From: SZUA-36 sp963749115
GTDB taxonomy: Bacteria; Pseudomonadota; Gammaproteobacteria; Xanthomonadales; SZUA-36
Reading direction: 5' to 3'
NCBI GenBank assembly: GCA_963749115.1
Contig: CAVVLP010000002.1
Coordinates: forward strand, 434,001 to 498,000
DNA: 64,000 nt
Shown here piece after piece: positions 30,076 to 40,272 of the stretch; within the stretch, counting starts at the first letter, position 1; each line of letters begins with the position of its first letter. The translations under genes were made by a program, and so were the position numbers. The notes under the pieces were generated by a model, which made no database searches, was not told the origin of the DNA, and saw only the letters and a program-made list of their open reading frames with translations.

Positions 30076-30712
30076 ATGAAACCGAGTCGTTTTTTTGTCG
30101 TCCTTTTTTTCCCTGGTTCTTACCACGCTGGTTTGTCAGGGCTGTATAGCCGCAGCGAGCACCAATGAAAAAGCTGCGGAGGCTGAGCCTTCCAAGAGTG
30201 AGCAGACCCTATTGGAACGCCAGGTGACTGCAGAAGAAGCTTATGAAAAATGGCGCGCCGCACCCGATTCGGTCAAGGTTTTGGATGTGCGTACTCTTGA
30301 AGAATACCTGTTTGTCGGGCATGCGCCGATGTCCCGGAATGTCCCGTTGTACTACCAGACCGAGGAATGGGATGCCAAAAAAGAGCGTTTCGCAATGGTG
30401 CCGAATCTTGATTTCGTCTACCAGGTGAAGCAAGTGGCCAGTGTGGATGAAACGATCCTGGTCATGTGCCGCTCCGGAACTCGCAGTGCGAAGGCGGCTA
30501 ACATGCTTGCCAACGCCGGCTTCCAGCATGTTTTCGATATCAAGCATGGTATGGAGGGTGATGCGGTTTCCGATCCCGACAGTGTTTACCAGGGCCAACG
30601 GCTCAGGAATGGCTGGAAGAATTCAGGTTTGCCCTGGACCTACAAAGTCGACCCGGAACGTTTGCCGGTAACCGGTTCAGAAAATACCGGTCCCGGGGTG
30701 CAGAAAGAATAG
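30076..30712 (+). CDS. Exported rhodanese-domain protein (N-terminal frameshift)
   Basis: A single rhodanese domain with active-site loop MCRSGTRS near residue 130 and upstream VKVLDVRTLEEYLFVGH. Rhodaneses transfer sulfane sulfur via the loop cysteine. The clean frame starts only at a TTG (30095), giving SFFSLVLTTLVCQGCIAA without a basic start. ATG 30076 opens MKPSRFFVVLFF and would supply the n-region of a signal peptide or lipobox if one base were changed. Two runs of seven T (30090-30096, 30104-30110) lie between, so a homopolymer indel is likely. After export it would act in the periplasm. Confidence 0.8.
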
Positions 30713-30861
30713 GGAACATACGATAGATTTTAAACAACTCAAACCACAACTGCAGTCCGGGCACCTTAACAACAGCTTAAATTGTTTTTAAGCAGATGTT
30801 AATTGGGGTGCGTTAGTATTCAAATGAGGAGTAAACCAACGAGCACTCCTCGTAATTGATG

Positions 30862-30885
30862 CACCTCCGAAAATTTTTGGAGGTG
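30862..30885. repeat. 24-base near-perfect palindrome between convergent genes
   Basis: CACCTCC and GGAGGTG arms flank a paired AAAA/TTTT centre. There is no following T-tract on either strand. It sits between the rhodanese (+) and ygiQ (-) genes and may act as a bidirectional terminator or be a repeat. The flanking 230 bases hold no gene. Confidence 0.45.
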
Positions 30886-30945
30886 TATCAAACCTCCGGA
30901 TTGCATGGCATCCTGAATTGCCACGAAAATACCTTTCGTACGGCC

Positions 30946-33189
30946 TTAGCGCCGAGACTTGCGCAGGCCCGGCTTTTTGCCGGTTTTTGCCGGTTTGCCA
31001 CTGCCATCATCACGTGCTGGCAAGCCCGTATGCTGGGTCTGAATTTTCTTGCCGGTGCGTCGCTGGTGTGCCTGCTCGGTATTTTTTCTGCGTGCCGCAT
31101 GATAGCCACGACCGGCTGCAGGCTGGACCGCCGGAATCAGCTGTGTCGCGCTATCACCGATCAGGTCGGCTCTGCCCATCTTCCTGAGCGCCTTGCGGAG
31201 CATTTCCCAGTTATTCGGATCGTGATACCTGAGCAAAGCCTTGTGCAGTTTTCGCTGTTTCGGATCCTTTACCGGCAGCACTTCATCGGATTTATAGGTC
31301 ACCTTACGCAACGGGTTTTTGCCGGAATGGTACATGGCGGTTGCGGTGGCCATCGGTGATGGATAGAAGGCCTGCACCTGGTCGGCAGTGAAGTTGTTAC
31401 GCTTCAGCCAAAGCGCCAGGTTGAGCATATCCTCATCGGTGGTGCCCGGATGGGCAGCGATGAAGTAGGGGATCAGGTACTGCTCCTTACCGGCTTCTTT
31501 GGAGTATTTCTCGAATAGCTTTTTGAACTGGTCATAACTGCCAATACCCGGCTTCATCATTTTCGACAGGGGCCCCGCCTCGGTATGCTCCGGAGCAATT
31601 TTCAGATGGCCACCGACGTGGTGTGTGACCAGTTCCTTCACATACTCCGGATCTTTCACCGCGAGGTCGTAACGCAGACCCGAGGCGATCAACACCTTGT
31701 TCACGCCCGGCAATTTACGTGTGTCGCGATACAGTTGGGTCAGGGCCGAATGGTCGGTTTTCAGGTTCGGACAAATACCCGGGTAGACACAACTGGGCTT
31801 GCGGCAGGCTGCCTCGATTTCACGGCTCTTGCAGGCGATACGGTACATGTTGGCCGTGGGGCCACCCAGGTCGGAAATGACCCCGGTGAATCCAGGGACC
31901 TTGTCGCGGATTTGCTCCACCTCGTTAAGAATCGACTCCTCGGAGCGATTCTGGATGATACGGCCTTCGTGTTCGGTGATCGAGCAGAAGGTGCAGCCAC
32001 CAAAACAGCCGCGCATGATATTGACCGAAAAACGGATCATCTGGTAGGCGGGGATTTTTTGACCGTCATAGGACGGGTGTGGTACCCGTGCGTATGGCAT
32101 GCCGAAGACGTAATCCATTTCACTGGTTGACAACGGGATGGGGGGAGCATTCATCCACAGATCCACGGCACCGTGTTTTTGCACCAGGGCCCGGGCATTA
32201 CCCGGGTTGGTTTCCATGTGCAATACCCGGTTGGCGTGGGCATACAACACGGCATCGTTACGAACTTTCTCGAAAGAGGGCAGGCGTATGACCGTGCGGT
32301 CACGATCACGGCCCGGATGGGGGCTGAACTGAACGACCTGCTTGCCCCCGGCCGGGTCGGCCACACCGTACATCGCGGCTTCCCGGCGCTGTTTCTCGTT
32401 GGCGTCCATCTCGCGAACGTTGATGTAGGGATTCACCACGCGATCTATCTTGCCGGGCCGGTCGATGCGGGTGGAGTCGATCTCCCACCAGCCAGCGGGT
32501 GTATCCTTGCGGATAAATGCCGTGCCGCGCACGTCGGTGATCTTGCCGACGTCTTCGCCGCGGGCCAGGCGGTGGGCCACTTCGACTAAAGCCCTCTCGG
32601 CGTTACCGTACAACAACAGGTCTGCGGTGGCGTCCAGCAGGATGGAGCGACGCACGCTGTCCTGCCAGTAGTCGTAGTGTGCGATACGTCGCAATGAGGC
32701 CTCTATACCACCAAGGATAACCGGTACATCCGGCCAGGCTTCCTTGCAGCGCTGGCTGTAGACCAGCGAACAACGGTCCGGACGTTTGCCACCCATACCA
32801 CCGGGTGTATAGGCGTCATCCGAACGCATTTTACGTTCCGCGGTGTAGCGATTGATCATGGAATCCATGTTGCCGGCCGCCACCCCAAAAAACAGGTTTG
32901 GCTTGCCAAGCACCTTGAACGCATCGGCCGAATGCCAGTCCGGCTGGGCGATGATACCTACCCGGAAACCCTGGTCCTCGAGCAGGCGGCCGACGATGGC
33001 CATGCCAAACGAAGGGTGATCCACATAAGCATCACCGGTAACGATGATGATGTCGCAGGAATCCCAGCCAAGCGTATCCATTTCCGCCCGGCTCATCGGC
33101 AGAAACGGTGCCACACCAAAACACTCGGCCCAGTACTTCGGGTAGCCGAACAGTTCGGTGGATGGGGAAGGGATGGTGCTTTTGGACAT
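30946..33189 (-). CDS. ygiQ: YgiQ family radical SAM protein
   Basis: The 747-residue protein starts STELFGYPKYWAECFGVAPFLP. It has a cobalamin-binding-like N-terminal region (DIIIVTGDAYVDHPSFGMAIVGRLLEDQGF), the radical-SAM cysteines in GCFGGCTFC near residues 393-400, and a C-terminal DUF3362 region rich in Lys/Arg. Family members are conserved in proteobacteria and still lack a proven reaction. All landmarks are in one frame, so the gene is intact. It is convergent with the rhodanese gene. Confidence 0.93.
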   Translation of the reverse strand: MSKSTIPSPSTELFGYPKYWAECFGVAPFLPMSRAEMDTLGWDSCDIIIVTGDAYVDHPSFGMAIVGRLLEDQGFRVGIIAQPDWHSADAFKVLGKPNLFFGVAAGNMDSMINRYTAERKMRSDDAYTPGGMGGKRPDRCSLVYSQRCKEAWPDVPVILGGIEASLRRIAHYDYWQDSVRRSILLDATADLLLYGNAERALVEVAHRLARGEDVGKITDVRGTAFIRKDTPAGWWEIDSTRIDRPGKIDRVVNPYINVREMDANEKQRREAAMYGVADPAGGKQVVQFSPHPGRDRDRTVIRLPSFEKVRNDAVLYAHANRVLHMETNPGNARALVQKHGAVDLWMNAPPIPLSTSEMDYVFGMPYARVPHPSYDGQKIPAYQMIRFSVNIMRGCFGGCTFCSITEHEGRIIQNRSEESILNEVEQIRDKVPGFTGVISDLGGPTANMYRIACKSREIEAACRKPSCVYPGICPNLKTDHSALTQLYRDTRKLPGVNKVLIASGLRYDLAVKDPEYVKELVTHHVGGHLKIAPEHTEAGPLSKMMKPGIGSYDQFKKLFEKYSKEAGKEQYLIPYFIAAHPGTTDEDMLNLALWLKRNNFTADQVQAFYPSPMATATAMYHSGKNPLRKVTYKSDEVLPVKDPKQRKLHKALLRYHDPNNWEMLRKALRKMGRADLIGDSATQLIPAVQPAAGRGYHAARRKNTEQAHQRRTGKKIQTQHTGLPARDDGSGKPAKTGKKPGLRKSRR

Positions 33190-33381
33190 AGGGTGGGACC
33201 TTTGAATTTACCCTCTAGTCTATCCGGTTTTGGCGGGGAGTGAATTTATCTTTGCGGGCATGCCAATTCACAAACATGAACGTTATGGTCGTTTCGGAGG
33301 AATCGTGTGTTCCGAATACAGCTTGCTCTGGATTAGGCGTTTGATAATTGGCAGGGTGATTTGGGTCAGTAATAGCTTATA

Positions 33382-34521
33382 TCAGGAAACATCTATGCCT
33401 TGCGCTGACAAGGGTCTGTCCTGTGTATGCAGGAACCAGCGTCTGATCAGCACATTCTTCGAAAACCAGTGGTTTTTCATTAGCAGACGCGCCAGTAATT
33501 GCCTCGGTTGCCGTGATATTTTCAGCTTGGGACCAGGCTGCGGTTCGCGCCTGCCAAAACGTGTCTCCAATTTATCGACATAGGGCCGTAACCGTTCCAC
33601 GGAATAATCACCCTGGCATTCCAAAATGACCTGGGCAGCCAGCAGGGCCGACTCCACTGCGGGCCGGATGCCTTCACCGCTTTGCGCGTAAGCAAGCCCG
33701 GCGGCATCGCCAATCAGCAAGACCCTGTCCTGAACCAGTGTTCGCGTCGCATGCGGATAGAGCAGGTAGGCATGACCTTTGAGTTTTCCGGGCAGGTCAC
33801 GCGGAATTCGTTTGCTCTGCACAAGGTAATCACAGAACCGTTCAACGTGCCCGGAAAGCCTGTGCTTGTCCTCGCGGCCGAGACCGATGTTCAGGTAGTC
33901 ACCCTTGCGGAACACCCAGCCATAGCCCTTCAGATCCGGTGTGAAATATAACTCGGGCCGTTCGCCATCAACCCGGCAATCCGCTTTCTGCTGCGGGCTC
34001 ATCTCGAATTCGATTTCCTGCGCGGCCACGGCAGTCTCACCCGGTTCTTTTGCCCCGGTAGCGCGTGCCACGGGGCAGAAATGTCCACCGGCACCAACCA
34101 CCAGCTCGGCCCGGATCGTATCGTTTACAAGCCAGCTATCGACATCGCGTTGCATCGATTGGAAAACCTGCCCCAATAACAGTTCGGCACCACAGCGTTG
34201 TATCAGGTAGTTGTCGAATTCTATGCGACGAATACCATAGCTGGCTGGTTCACCCGGAAAATCTGACTCCACCAATGCTTGTCCGATCTGACACGTGCGA
34301 AAACCATGTATGGGCTGCAACAGGTGATCCCTGGCATAGTCTGCGGGGTCAATTTCCAGTTCGCGGAAAACTGCCGGTGTAACCCAGCCGGCACAGATTT
34401 TATCGCGCGGAAACTGTGCTTTGTCCAAAATGACAACACGTTTTCCGGCTTGTGTAAGCGCCCGGCCGAGCGTCGAACCGGCGGGCCCGCCACCGACAAT
34501 GAGCACCTCGGTTTCAATCAT
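33382..34521 (-). CDS. FAD-dependent oxidoreductase, geranylgeranyl reductase-like
   Basis: The Rossmann fingerprint VLIVGGGPAGSTLGRAL lies at residues 6-22, and the second FAD motif VLLIGDAAGLAYAQSGEGIRPAVESALLAA near 268-297 is typical of the group that includes geranylgeranyl reductases. A PRDKICAGWVTPAV segment near 39 fits that family. It probably reduces double bonds of an isoprenoid or lipid, or hydroxylates an aromatic (inference). It lies 30 bases downstream of the cyclopropane-fatty-acid synthase on the same strand, so a membrane-lipid role is plausible. Confidence 0.8.
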   Translation of the reverse strand: MIETEVLIVGGGPAGSTLGRALTQAGKRVVILDKAQFPRDKICAGWVTPAVFRELEIDPADYARDHLLQPIHGFRTCQIGQALVESDFPGEPASYGIRRIEFDNYLIQRCGAELLLGQVFQSMQRDVDSWLVNDTIRAELVVGAGGHFCPVARATGAKEPGETAVAAQEIEFEMSPQQKADCRVDGERPELYFTPDLKGYGWVFRKGDYLNIGLGREDKHRLSGHVERFCDYLVQSKRIPRDLPGKLKGHAYLLYPHATRTLVQDRVLLIGDAAGLAYAQSGEGIRPAVESALLAAQVILECQGDYSVERLRPYVDKLETRFGRREPQPGPKLKISRQPRQLLARLLMKNHWFSKNVLIRRWFLHTQDRPLSAQGIDVS

Positions 34522-34551
34522 CTGTTACCACCCGGTCAGCACGATCGCGGT

Positions 34552-35882
34552 TCATCCGGGCGGGGCATACTGATGAGCCCGGGACCAGGGTATGTCATTA
34601 TCGTCTTCGCGAGCAAAAACCAGTTGGAACAGTTGCAACTGTCCCGAGGTGAATGCTGCCTGTGATCCTGACAGGTACAGACGCCAGGCCCGGACGAACC
34701 GTTCGTCCATCATTTCTTCTACACGGTCAGCGTTCTGCTCAAAACGCTGCAACCAGTCTCTCAGGGTCAGGGCGTAATGCAATCGCAGGTTTTCGATATC
34801 CAGCACGGAAAGTTTGTTGGTCTCGAAAATACCCATCATTTCGCCCAGGGCCGGGGGATAGGCGCCCGGAAAAATCCGGCGTTCAATCCACGTGTTCATG
34901 GGTCGGGGACGATTGCGGCCAATGCTGTGGATCAAGCCGCGGCCACCGGCCGCCAGGCAACGGTTAATGACCTGTCCAAGCGCCGGGTAATATTCCGTGC
35001 CAACGTGTTCGAGCATACCCACGGAGACGAAAACATCAAACTCACCACTGATGTTTCGGTAGTCATCGAGCACGTACTCCACACGATGAGACAGACCTTC
35101 TGTTCTGGCCTTTTCACGGGCGTAGCTCACCTGTTCATGGGAAATATTGTAGGCCTTGACGGTGACACCATGGGTTTTGGCCATGTGAAGCGCAAACCCA
35201 CCCCATCCGCAACCGGCTTCAACCACCCGGTCACCGGGTTTCAATTGCAGTTTGCGGCAGACATGCGATCATCTTGGCAAGCTGTGCCTCTTCAAGTGTC
35301 ATGGCCGGATCCGGATAATATGCACAGGTGTATTGCATGGCTGCCTCGTCCAGCCATAAGCGGTAAAAATCATTGCCGATATCGTAGTGATGATGGATGT
35401 TGTCGGCTGCCCTGCGAAAGGTGTTCCTTATTTTTCGATGACCCAGTGACTCGTTAAGCCGGTTTAACCAACCCTGGTTGTCCTGCTTGGTACAAACCAC
35501 GGTAAACCGCGTCCAGAAGCCCGACAAGATCACCATCAACTTCCACGCGTCCGTCGGTGTAAAGATCACCCCAATGTAATTCGGGGCGCAAGACCAACAG
35601 GTAGAGGGACGCACGGTCACGGAAGTACAGCGTTGCGAACGGTTTATCGACGCCGGTAGAAACCAGGCTCCCGTCCCAAAGGACTAAATGAATCGCGGGT
35701 TGCCCGATGATTTGCAGCAATTTATGCGCGGTCAGGTGATCCACGGAGTTGGTCTTGCCCACAGAGGTTGGTCTACTATCCGGTGCAGAACCGACTGCAT
35801 GTTGCGCCCGGAAACTGTCGTTTATATAAGCACCCGAGTCACGATTGTGAGCGGTGTTTAAAGACTGTTGTCGTACTTTCAT
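34552..35882 (-). CDS. cfa: Cyclopropane-fatty-acyl-phospholipid synthase (two frameshifts)
   Basis: SAM-dependent transfer of a methylene group onto unsaturated acyl chains of membrane phospholipids. The N-terminal lipid-binding part ends LLDAVYRGLYQAGQPG. The middle frame carries NIHHHYDIGNDFYRLWLDEAAMQYTCAYY. The C-terminal frame has the SAM motif VVEAGCGWGGFALHMAK near residue 210, then VSVGMLEHVG and RRIFPGAYPP. The frames join at about 35475 and 35263 (KM/VCRKLQLKPGDR). The start at ATG 35882 gives an N-terminal extension of low conservation. The catalytic domain is otherwise complete. Confidence 0.85.
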
Positions 35883-36070
35883 GATTCAACTCCGGATACC
35901 TGGTGGGCAGCAAAGTTCTGGCCATGACTGAATACGAAAAACCTGTAAACAATTATAGAACAAAGCATTCACTCCTTCCAATCGGCTGCCAGGAACAAGT
36001 CAATTTAACAAGGGTATACACTGAAAAATACAAATTGCACTCACCTCGCGCCGGAAAACTCCCGGGTAAG

Positions 36071-37086
36071 TCAGCTATCCATCAGGAGCACACCGGCACC
36101 CCTGATCGCATCCTGCTTTCAAGGCGAGTAAGGCAGTGTTGGCCTCTGCCAGCGGAAAGGCTTCCGTATGGGTGCGAATATCTGCTTCGACTGCTTCCGC
36201 GATAAATTCCCGGCCATCTGAGCGGGTATTGTTAGCGACCGAGCGGATGACCCGCTCCCAATAAATATCCCGGTATTCAAATTCCGGTACCGGGCTCATA
36301 TGGATTCCGCCGAGTACCAGGCTGCCACCGCGTTCCAGCGCCCTGAGTGCAAGCGGTACGATTTCACCGGCCGGGGCAAAAATGATCGACGCATCAAGCT
36401 TCACCGGTGGTGGTTCAAAGGTCCCACCAACCCATGTTGCGCCTAATTCATCGGCCAGTTTTTGATGGCGTTCATGATCGCGTGTAGACACGTAGACGTC
36501 TGCACCACGATGGCGCGCAATCTGAATTGCGATATGACCGGCGGCACCGAAGCCGTATATACCCAATTTTGCCCCGGCCCAGTTATCTATTCCGCATTGA
36601 CGCAGGCAGCGATAACCGATGATCCCGGCACACAACAACGGGGCGACCTCGATATCGGTCAATTGTGCCGGTAGTGGATAGACAAATCCTGCAGGAGCGC
36701 TCACAAACTCGGCGAATCCTCCATTTCGCGTCCAGCCGGTAAACTCCGGGTGTTCGCACAGGTTTTCCCGTGAGGAGCGGCAGAAGCGGCATTCACCACA
36801 GGTCGAGTTAAGCCACGGCACACCAACCCGTTGGCCTGGCTGCAGTTTGGAAGCTTCAGGGGCTGACTACGATGGTGCCGACAACCTGGTGCCCGGGAAT
36901 GATGGGGAACCGGTACCTGGCGGAATCCAGCTCACCTTCGACAACATGCAGATCGGTGCGGCAAATTCCGCAGGCGTGCACGCGGATGAGTACATCACCC
37001 GGGCCGGTATCCGGTTTTTCCAGCTCGGTCAATACCAGCGGTTTGTCATTGATCGGCTTACATTCATGGAGCACTTGCGCGTACAT
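36071..37086 (-). CDS. Zinc-dependent alcohol dehydrogenase, AdhP type (two frameshifts)
   Basis: A medium-chain dehydrogenase. The catalytic zinc site is visible in CGICRTDLHVVEGEL near residue 38, with GHQVVG following. The four-Cys structural zinc is in CGECRFCRSSRENLC, and the NAD fingerprint is GIYGFGAAGHIAIQIA near 170. Frame one ends TIVVSP. The second frame resumes EASKLQPGQRVGVPW after a CCCC run near 36859-36862. Near 36110 another indel would replace an odd tail with DAIRGAGVLLMDS ending at TGA 36071-36073. It converts alcohols and aldehydes with NAD(P). It is probably independent of the cfa gene (188-base gap). Confidence 0.85.
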
Positions 37087-37160
37087 GGCGATGGAACCCG
37101 TTTGCGGTCAAACAGTAGGAATAATAGTAACAATCATAGCCTGGAAGTGCCTATGGTTTC

Positions 37161-38168
37161 CTAAAGGATCGGCTCAAAGCCATCAGCGAAAATTTCTGTA
37201 TGGGCCTGTCCGGAATCGGGGTCGCCCATCAGGGCCGATACGTCAACAGCCTCGAAGTCCGAAGCCGTCACCTGGCGGAGTTCCCGTAAATTGTCGTCGC
37301 TCCAACCAGGATCCGGCACGCCACTGATATACAGCGCGGAACCATTATCAGCAAGGATCATGCCGTACTTCTTGAGCGCGGTCAGGATGACCTGAACCTC
37401 CGCGGAAAAACCACTCAAATCATAGTCTGCCCGAAGCCGAAAGCGCTGCCCCATCGGCGGGTACTGGCTGCCAGTGAGATTGGAGGCATGGTGCCGGGCC
37501 GGCCATACATAGGCCTTTTGCGTCTCGGGCAGGGTGAAACGCAGGGCGTGTCGGATTTCACCGCTCATGACTTCCTCAAAGCGCACAAGACCGGGCAGAA
37601 TAGGCAGACCCGCTGCATCGGCCGATGTCCAGTCCGTGGGGCGCAGTGCATTGGACCTGAGGTCGAAAATCGCGCCGGATCCGGCACTCCAGGAGATTCC
37701 GTTTTGCACAGGAAAGGCGTCAAACATCTCATACAGAATGCAGGCGTCACGATCCAGGACCAGCACGTGGCGGTCGCCGTCACTTGCCGGTCCGCCTTCA
37801 ATGGGTGCGTCCGGTGGAATAGGGTAGGGACCAGGGTCACTCTCATCAGAGTAGAGAAATGTGACAGGCACCAGTGCCTGGTCTCCAGGCACACTGACCC
37901 ATGGAATACCAATCGGAGCGCCTTGCCACACCGTTCCAAAATCAGGGTGGACGAAAGAAGTCCCGCCTATGGTATTTATATAACTGTCGGAATTGGAGTC
38001 CACGGGCAGACCGTCGACCGGGGTATTCCAGATGTTGTCTTCCGGTAATACCGGGCAGCCATCAAGCTGTGGAGATTGTGCATTCAGGGGTGGTGCGGCC
38101 ATCGACATCATGACGAAAGCCAGCAGTGTCAACCTGGCGCGAAGAGGTCGAAAGCAGGACGAGTGCAT
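37161..38168 (-). CDS. Secreted protein of unknown function with C-terminal IFADGFEP-type motif
   Basis: A Sec signal peptide ends at about Ala29-Ala30 (PPLNAQS). The mature part of about 300 residues is rich in Asp, Pro and Gly and has NIWNTPVDGLPVDSNSDSYI near its start. It has no catalytic pattern that I recognise. The last residues EIFADGFEPIL fit a short motif (I/L-F-x-D-G-F-E) that I recall at the C-termini of many secreted proteins in some gammaproteobacteria, where it may be a sorting signal. The gene stands alone upstream of adh. Confidence 0.7.
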   Translation of the reverse strand: MHSSCFRPLRARLTLLAFVMMSMAAPPLNAQSPQLDGCPVLPEDNIWNTPVDGLPVDSNSDSYINTIGGTSFVHPDFGTVWQGAPIGIPWVSVPGDQALVPVTFLYSDESDPGPYPIPPDAPIEGGPASDGDRHVLVLDRDACILYEMFDAFPVQNGISWSAGSGAIFDLRSNALRPTDWTSADAAGLPILPGLVRFEEVMSGEIRHALRFTLPETQKAYVWPARHHASNLTGSQYPPMGQRFRLRADYDLSGFSAEVQVILTALKKYGMILADNGSALYISGVPDPGWSDDNLRELRQVTASDFEAVDVSALMGDPDSGQAHTEIFADGFEPIL

Positions 38169-38258
38169 AAGTTTGTTGCCTTTCCAAAAAACCGGTTTTA
38201 AATCCTCTCTGTCCTGACATACCTTAAACTATGTCTCAGGAATGGACCGTGTTTTATT

Positions 38259-38347
38259 TGGCGGAGAGGGTGGGATTTGAACCCACGGTACGGAGACCGT
38301 ACACTTGATTTCGAGTCAAGCCCATTCGACCACTCTGGCACCTCTCC
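38259..38347 (-). tRNA. tRNA-Ser (CGA)
   Basis: The seven-base acceptor GGAGAGG (plus strand 38341-38347) pairs with CCTCTCC. The anticodon stem CTTGA/TCAAG holds loop CTCGAAA, anticodon CGA. A long variable arm (TACGGTCTCCGTA) is present and CCA is encoded. The length of 89 nt including CCA is normal for class II tRNA-Ser. Confidence 0.95.
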
Positions 38348-38479
38348 GCTCGACTATGAGTATTGTAGTGGGGCGGTAAGCTCTGCTACAACTGTCAAGC
38401 ACCGGGGTCTCCATTGCTGCTTTGTTTAACTTGTTCCAAGTTTATCAACTCTGAAAGCTGCCTGGAGAATTTCAGACAT

Positions 38480-38508
38480 AAAAAAAGCCACCCATAAAGA
38501 GTGGCTTC
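38480..38508 (-). terminator. Rho-independent terminator after the tRNA-Ala/Glu pair
   Basis: On the minus strand AAGCCAC pairs with GTGGCTT around a 9-base loop and is followed by a run of T (plus-strand A-run 38480-38486). It lies just downstream of tRNA-Glu, so it should end the tRNA-Ala to tRNA-Glu transcript. Confidence 0.85.
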
Positions 38509-38545
38509 AGTCACGTTGATTCTTTCACAATCAACGCCTTACGTA

Positions 38546-38621
38546 TGGCGTCCCCTAGGGGATTCGAACCCCTGTTGCCGCCGTGAAAGGGCAGTGTCCT
38601 AGGCCTCTAGACGAAGGGGAC
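38546..38621 (-). tRNA. tRNA-Glu (TTC)
   Basis: The acceptor GTCCCC/GGGGAC, the anticodon loop CTTTCAC with anticodon TTC, and the T-arm GGTTCGAATCC are clear. CCA is encoded (plus 38546-38548 read as TGG). The 76-nt sequence closely resembles Escherichia coli tRNA-Glu. It is 6 bases from tRNA-Ala. Confidence 0.97.
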
Positions 38622-38627
38622 AAGGTT

Positions 38628-38703
<76 letters not shown>

Positions 38704-38758
38704 GCAAGGCGCGTGATCTTACTGAGTTATTGCGGGCCTGTCAAACCCAATTTTTATA

Positions 38759-39349
38759 TCAGGCGGAACGGGTGGTTTCTTTGACCGGTATTGCCTGTTT
38801 TCCACTGATTTTGTCACTGGCAGGTTGCATGCTGGTGAGGCTGTGACCCTGGTGTAAAAGGTAGCCTAACCACTTGTCCAGTGCCCGGTTTTGCCGCCAG
38901 CAACGTTGGAATAACTGAAGGTGCGGCAACCACCCGGATGATAGTTGCGGGTGAGTGCGGAATCCGCTCGAAAGACTTCCGCTGGACTCCGGTGACTGTT
39001 GGTGGGACTGCTCGGTACCATGGGCTTGTCGATTGAAACCCTGTTCAGGATCAAAGGATGTCACTTCGGCCATGCGCGCATCGTTATAAACCCGGATATG
39101 GGCGTCAGGTGCAATTTCCAGTGGTTCTGTCTTATCAAACTGATAGGTAAGACGCACGAAATGCGTATACGGGTGACGTTCAAGCACATCCATCCTGAGC
39201 AGCGGAGACCCGTGAACACGTGACAGGAACGAGTCATAGTGCGCGATCTGATCCGGTATCAGCAACTGCAACTGACGATAGATTTCGGTCTGCAAATCCT
39301 GCAGACGTTTCAGCTTGTGCTGAAGATACGAATCGTTTTGATGCTTCAT
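38759..39349 (-). CDS. DUF1249 family protein
   Basis: A soluble protein of about 196 residues with the DUF1249 core: LLRMDVLERHPYTHFVRLTYQF followed by IRVYNDARMAEVTSF. It ends in WRQNRALDKWLGYLLHQGHSL, also family-like. A Ser/Gln-rich linker separates the two parts and is longer than I expect. The function is unknown; relatives lie near cpdA (cAMP phosphodiesterase), which is not here. I chose MKHQNDSYLQHKLKR as start. ATGs 9 and 27 bases further upstream are possible. Confidence 0.75.
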   Translation of the reverse strand: MKHQNDSYLQHKLKRLQDLQTEIYRQLQLLIPDQIAHYDSFLSRVHGSPLLRMDVLERHPYTHFVRLTYQFDKTEPLEIAPDAHIRVYNDARMAEVTSFDPEQGFNRQAHGTEQSHQQSPESSGSLSSGFRTHPQLSSGWLPHLQLFQRCWRQNRALDKWLGYLLHQGHSLTSMQPASDKISGKQAIPVKETTRSA

Positions 39350-39498
39350 CGAAACCATGAAAAAATCATAGCACATGTCGGGTGTATGGCTGGACTGCTA
39401 CTCGCGCATCGAGCATGGCGGGCCGTTCCGCAAGGGCCACGTGGCAGCCTGTCTTCAGTTGGTCCATAATGCCGTTTTCCTGCACACAACGATTGCAT

Positions 39499-40272
39499 AT
39501 GCCGTTACTGATACTCGCCGGTTTGTTCCTGTTGGTCGCTGCAGCTTACTCCTCGGTGGGATTTGGCGGCGGTTCAACCTATAACGCCCTGTTGATGCTG
39601 TCGGGTGCGGATTTCAGGTTGGTTCCTGCTATTGCCCTGACCTGCAACATCCTGGTGGTCACGGGTGGTGTGTATCACTATTCGCGTGTGGGTGTTCTGT
39701 CGGCCCGCAAATTGCTGCCGTTTATCGCGTTTTCGATACCGATGGCCTGGCTGGGTGGTAACTTGATGGTGTCCGAGCAGGTCTTTATCGGCCTGTTGGG
39801 TTTTAGCCTGGTGGTGGCAGCTGCGCAAATGTTGCTGAAGCCGGATACCTCGACACCATCGAAAACCTACACGCCCGCCCGTTACTGGATGGTGGCTGCT
39901 CCCATCGGTGGTTTTATAGGGCTGTTGGCGGGTATCACGGGTATCGGCGGGGGAATATTCCTGGCGCCGATCATTTATTTTTTCCACCTGGTGCCCGCGC
40001 GCACGGTAGCTGGCATCACCAGCGGATTTATCCTGGTGAACTCCATCGCGGGTCTGGCGGGCCAACTGATGAAAGCGGGCGATTACTCACCCATGCCGGG
40101 TTGGATGCAGGCATGGCCATTGTTTATCGCGGTCGTGATCGGTGGTCAAATCGGCAGCCACCTCGGTGCCTATCACCTGCCTGAAAACTGGATCAAGCGT
40201 CTGACAGCGGTACTGATGTTATACGTGGCTGTCAGGTTGATTTGGCGCTGGGCGGGGATGACATTCGCCTGA
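39499..40272 (+). CDS. TSUP family sulfite/anion exporter (TauE/SafE)
   Basis: Eight hydrophobic segments make two TSUP repeats. Glycine-rich signatures are SSVGFGGGSTYNALLMLSG near residue 17 and LLAGITGIGGGIFLAPII near 145. TSUP proteins move sulfite, sulfonates or related organic anions across the inner membrane. The start MPLLILAG avoids a 39-residue extension without hydrophobic character. It precedes moaA by about 100 bases, which may be chance. Confidence 0.88.
   Translation: MPLLILAGLFLLVAAAYSSVGFGGGSTYNALLMLSGADFRLVPAIALTCNILVVTGGVYHYSRVGVLSARKLLPFIAFSIPMAWLGGNLMVSEQVFIGLLGFSLVVAAAQMLLKPDTSTPSKTYTPARYWMVAAPIGGFIGLLAGITGIGGGIFLAPIIYFFHLVPARTVAGITSGFILVNSIAGLAGQLMKAGDYSPMPGWMQAWPLFIAVVIGGQIGSHLGAYHLPENWIKRLTAVLMLYVAVRLIWRWAGMTFA

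Noticed and set aside
31585..32589. Plus-strand open frames over ygiQ
   Set aside because: ygiQ is intact and full-length on the minus strand, so these are shadows without family features.
33190..33381. Small plus-strand open frames between ygiQ and the flavoprotein gene
   Set aside because: No coding-like composition or family similarity; the gap appears to hold only promoter-region sequence.
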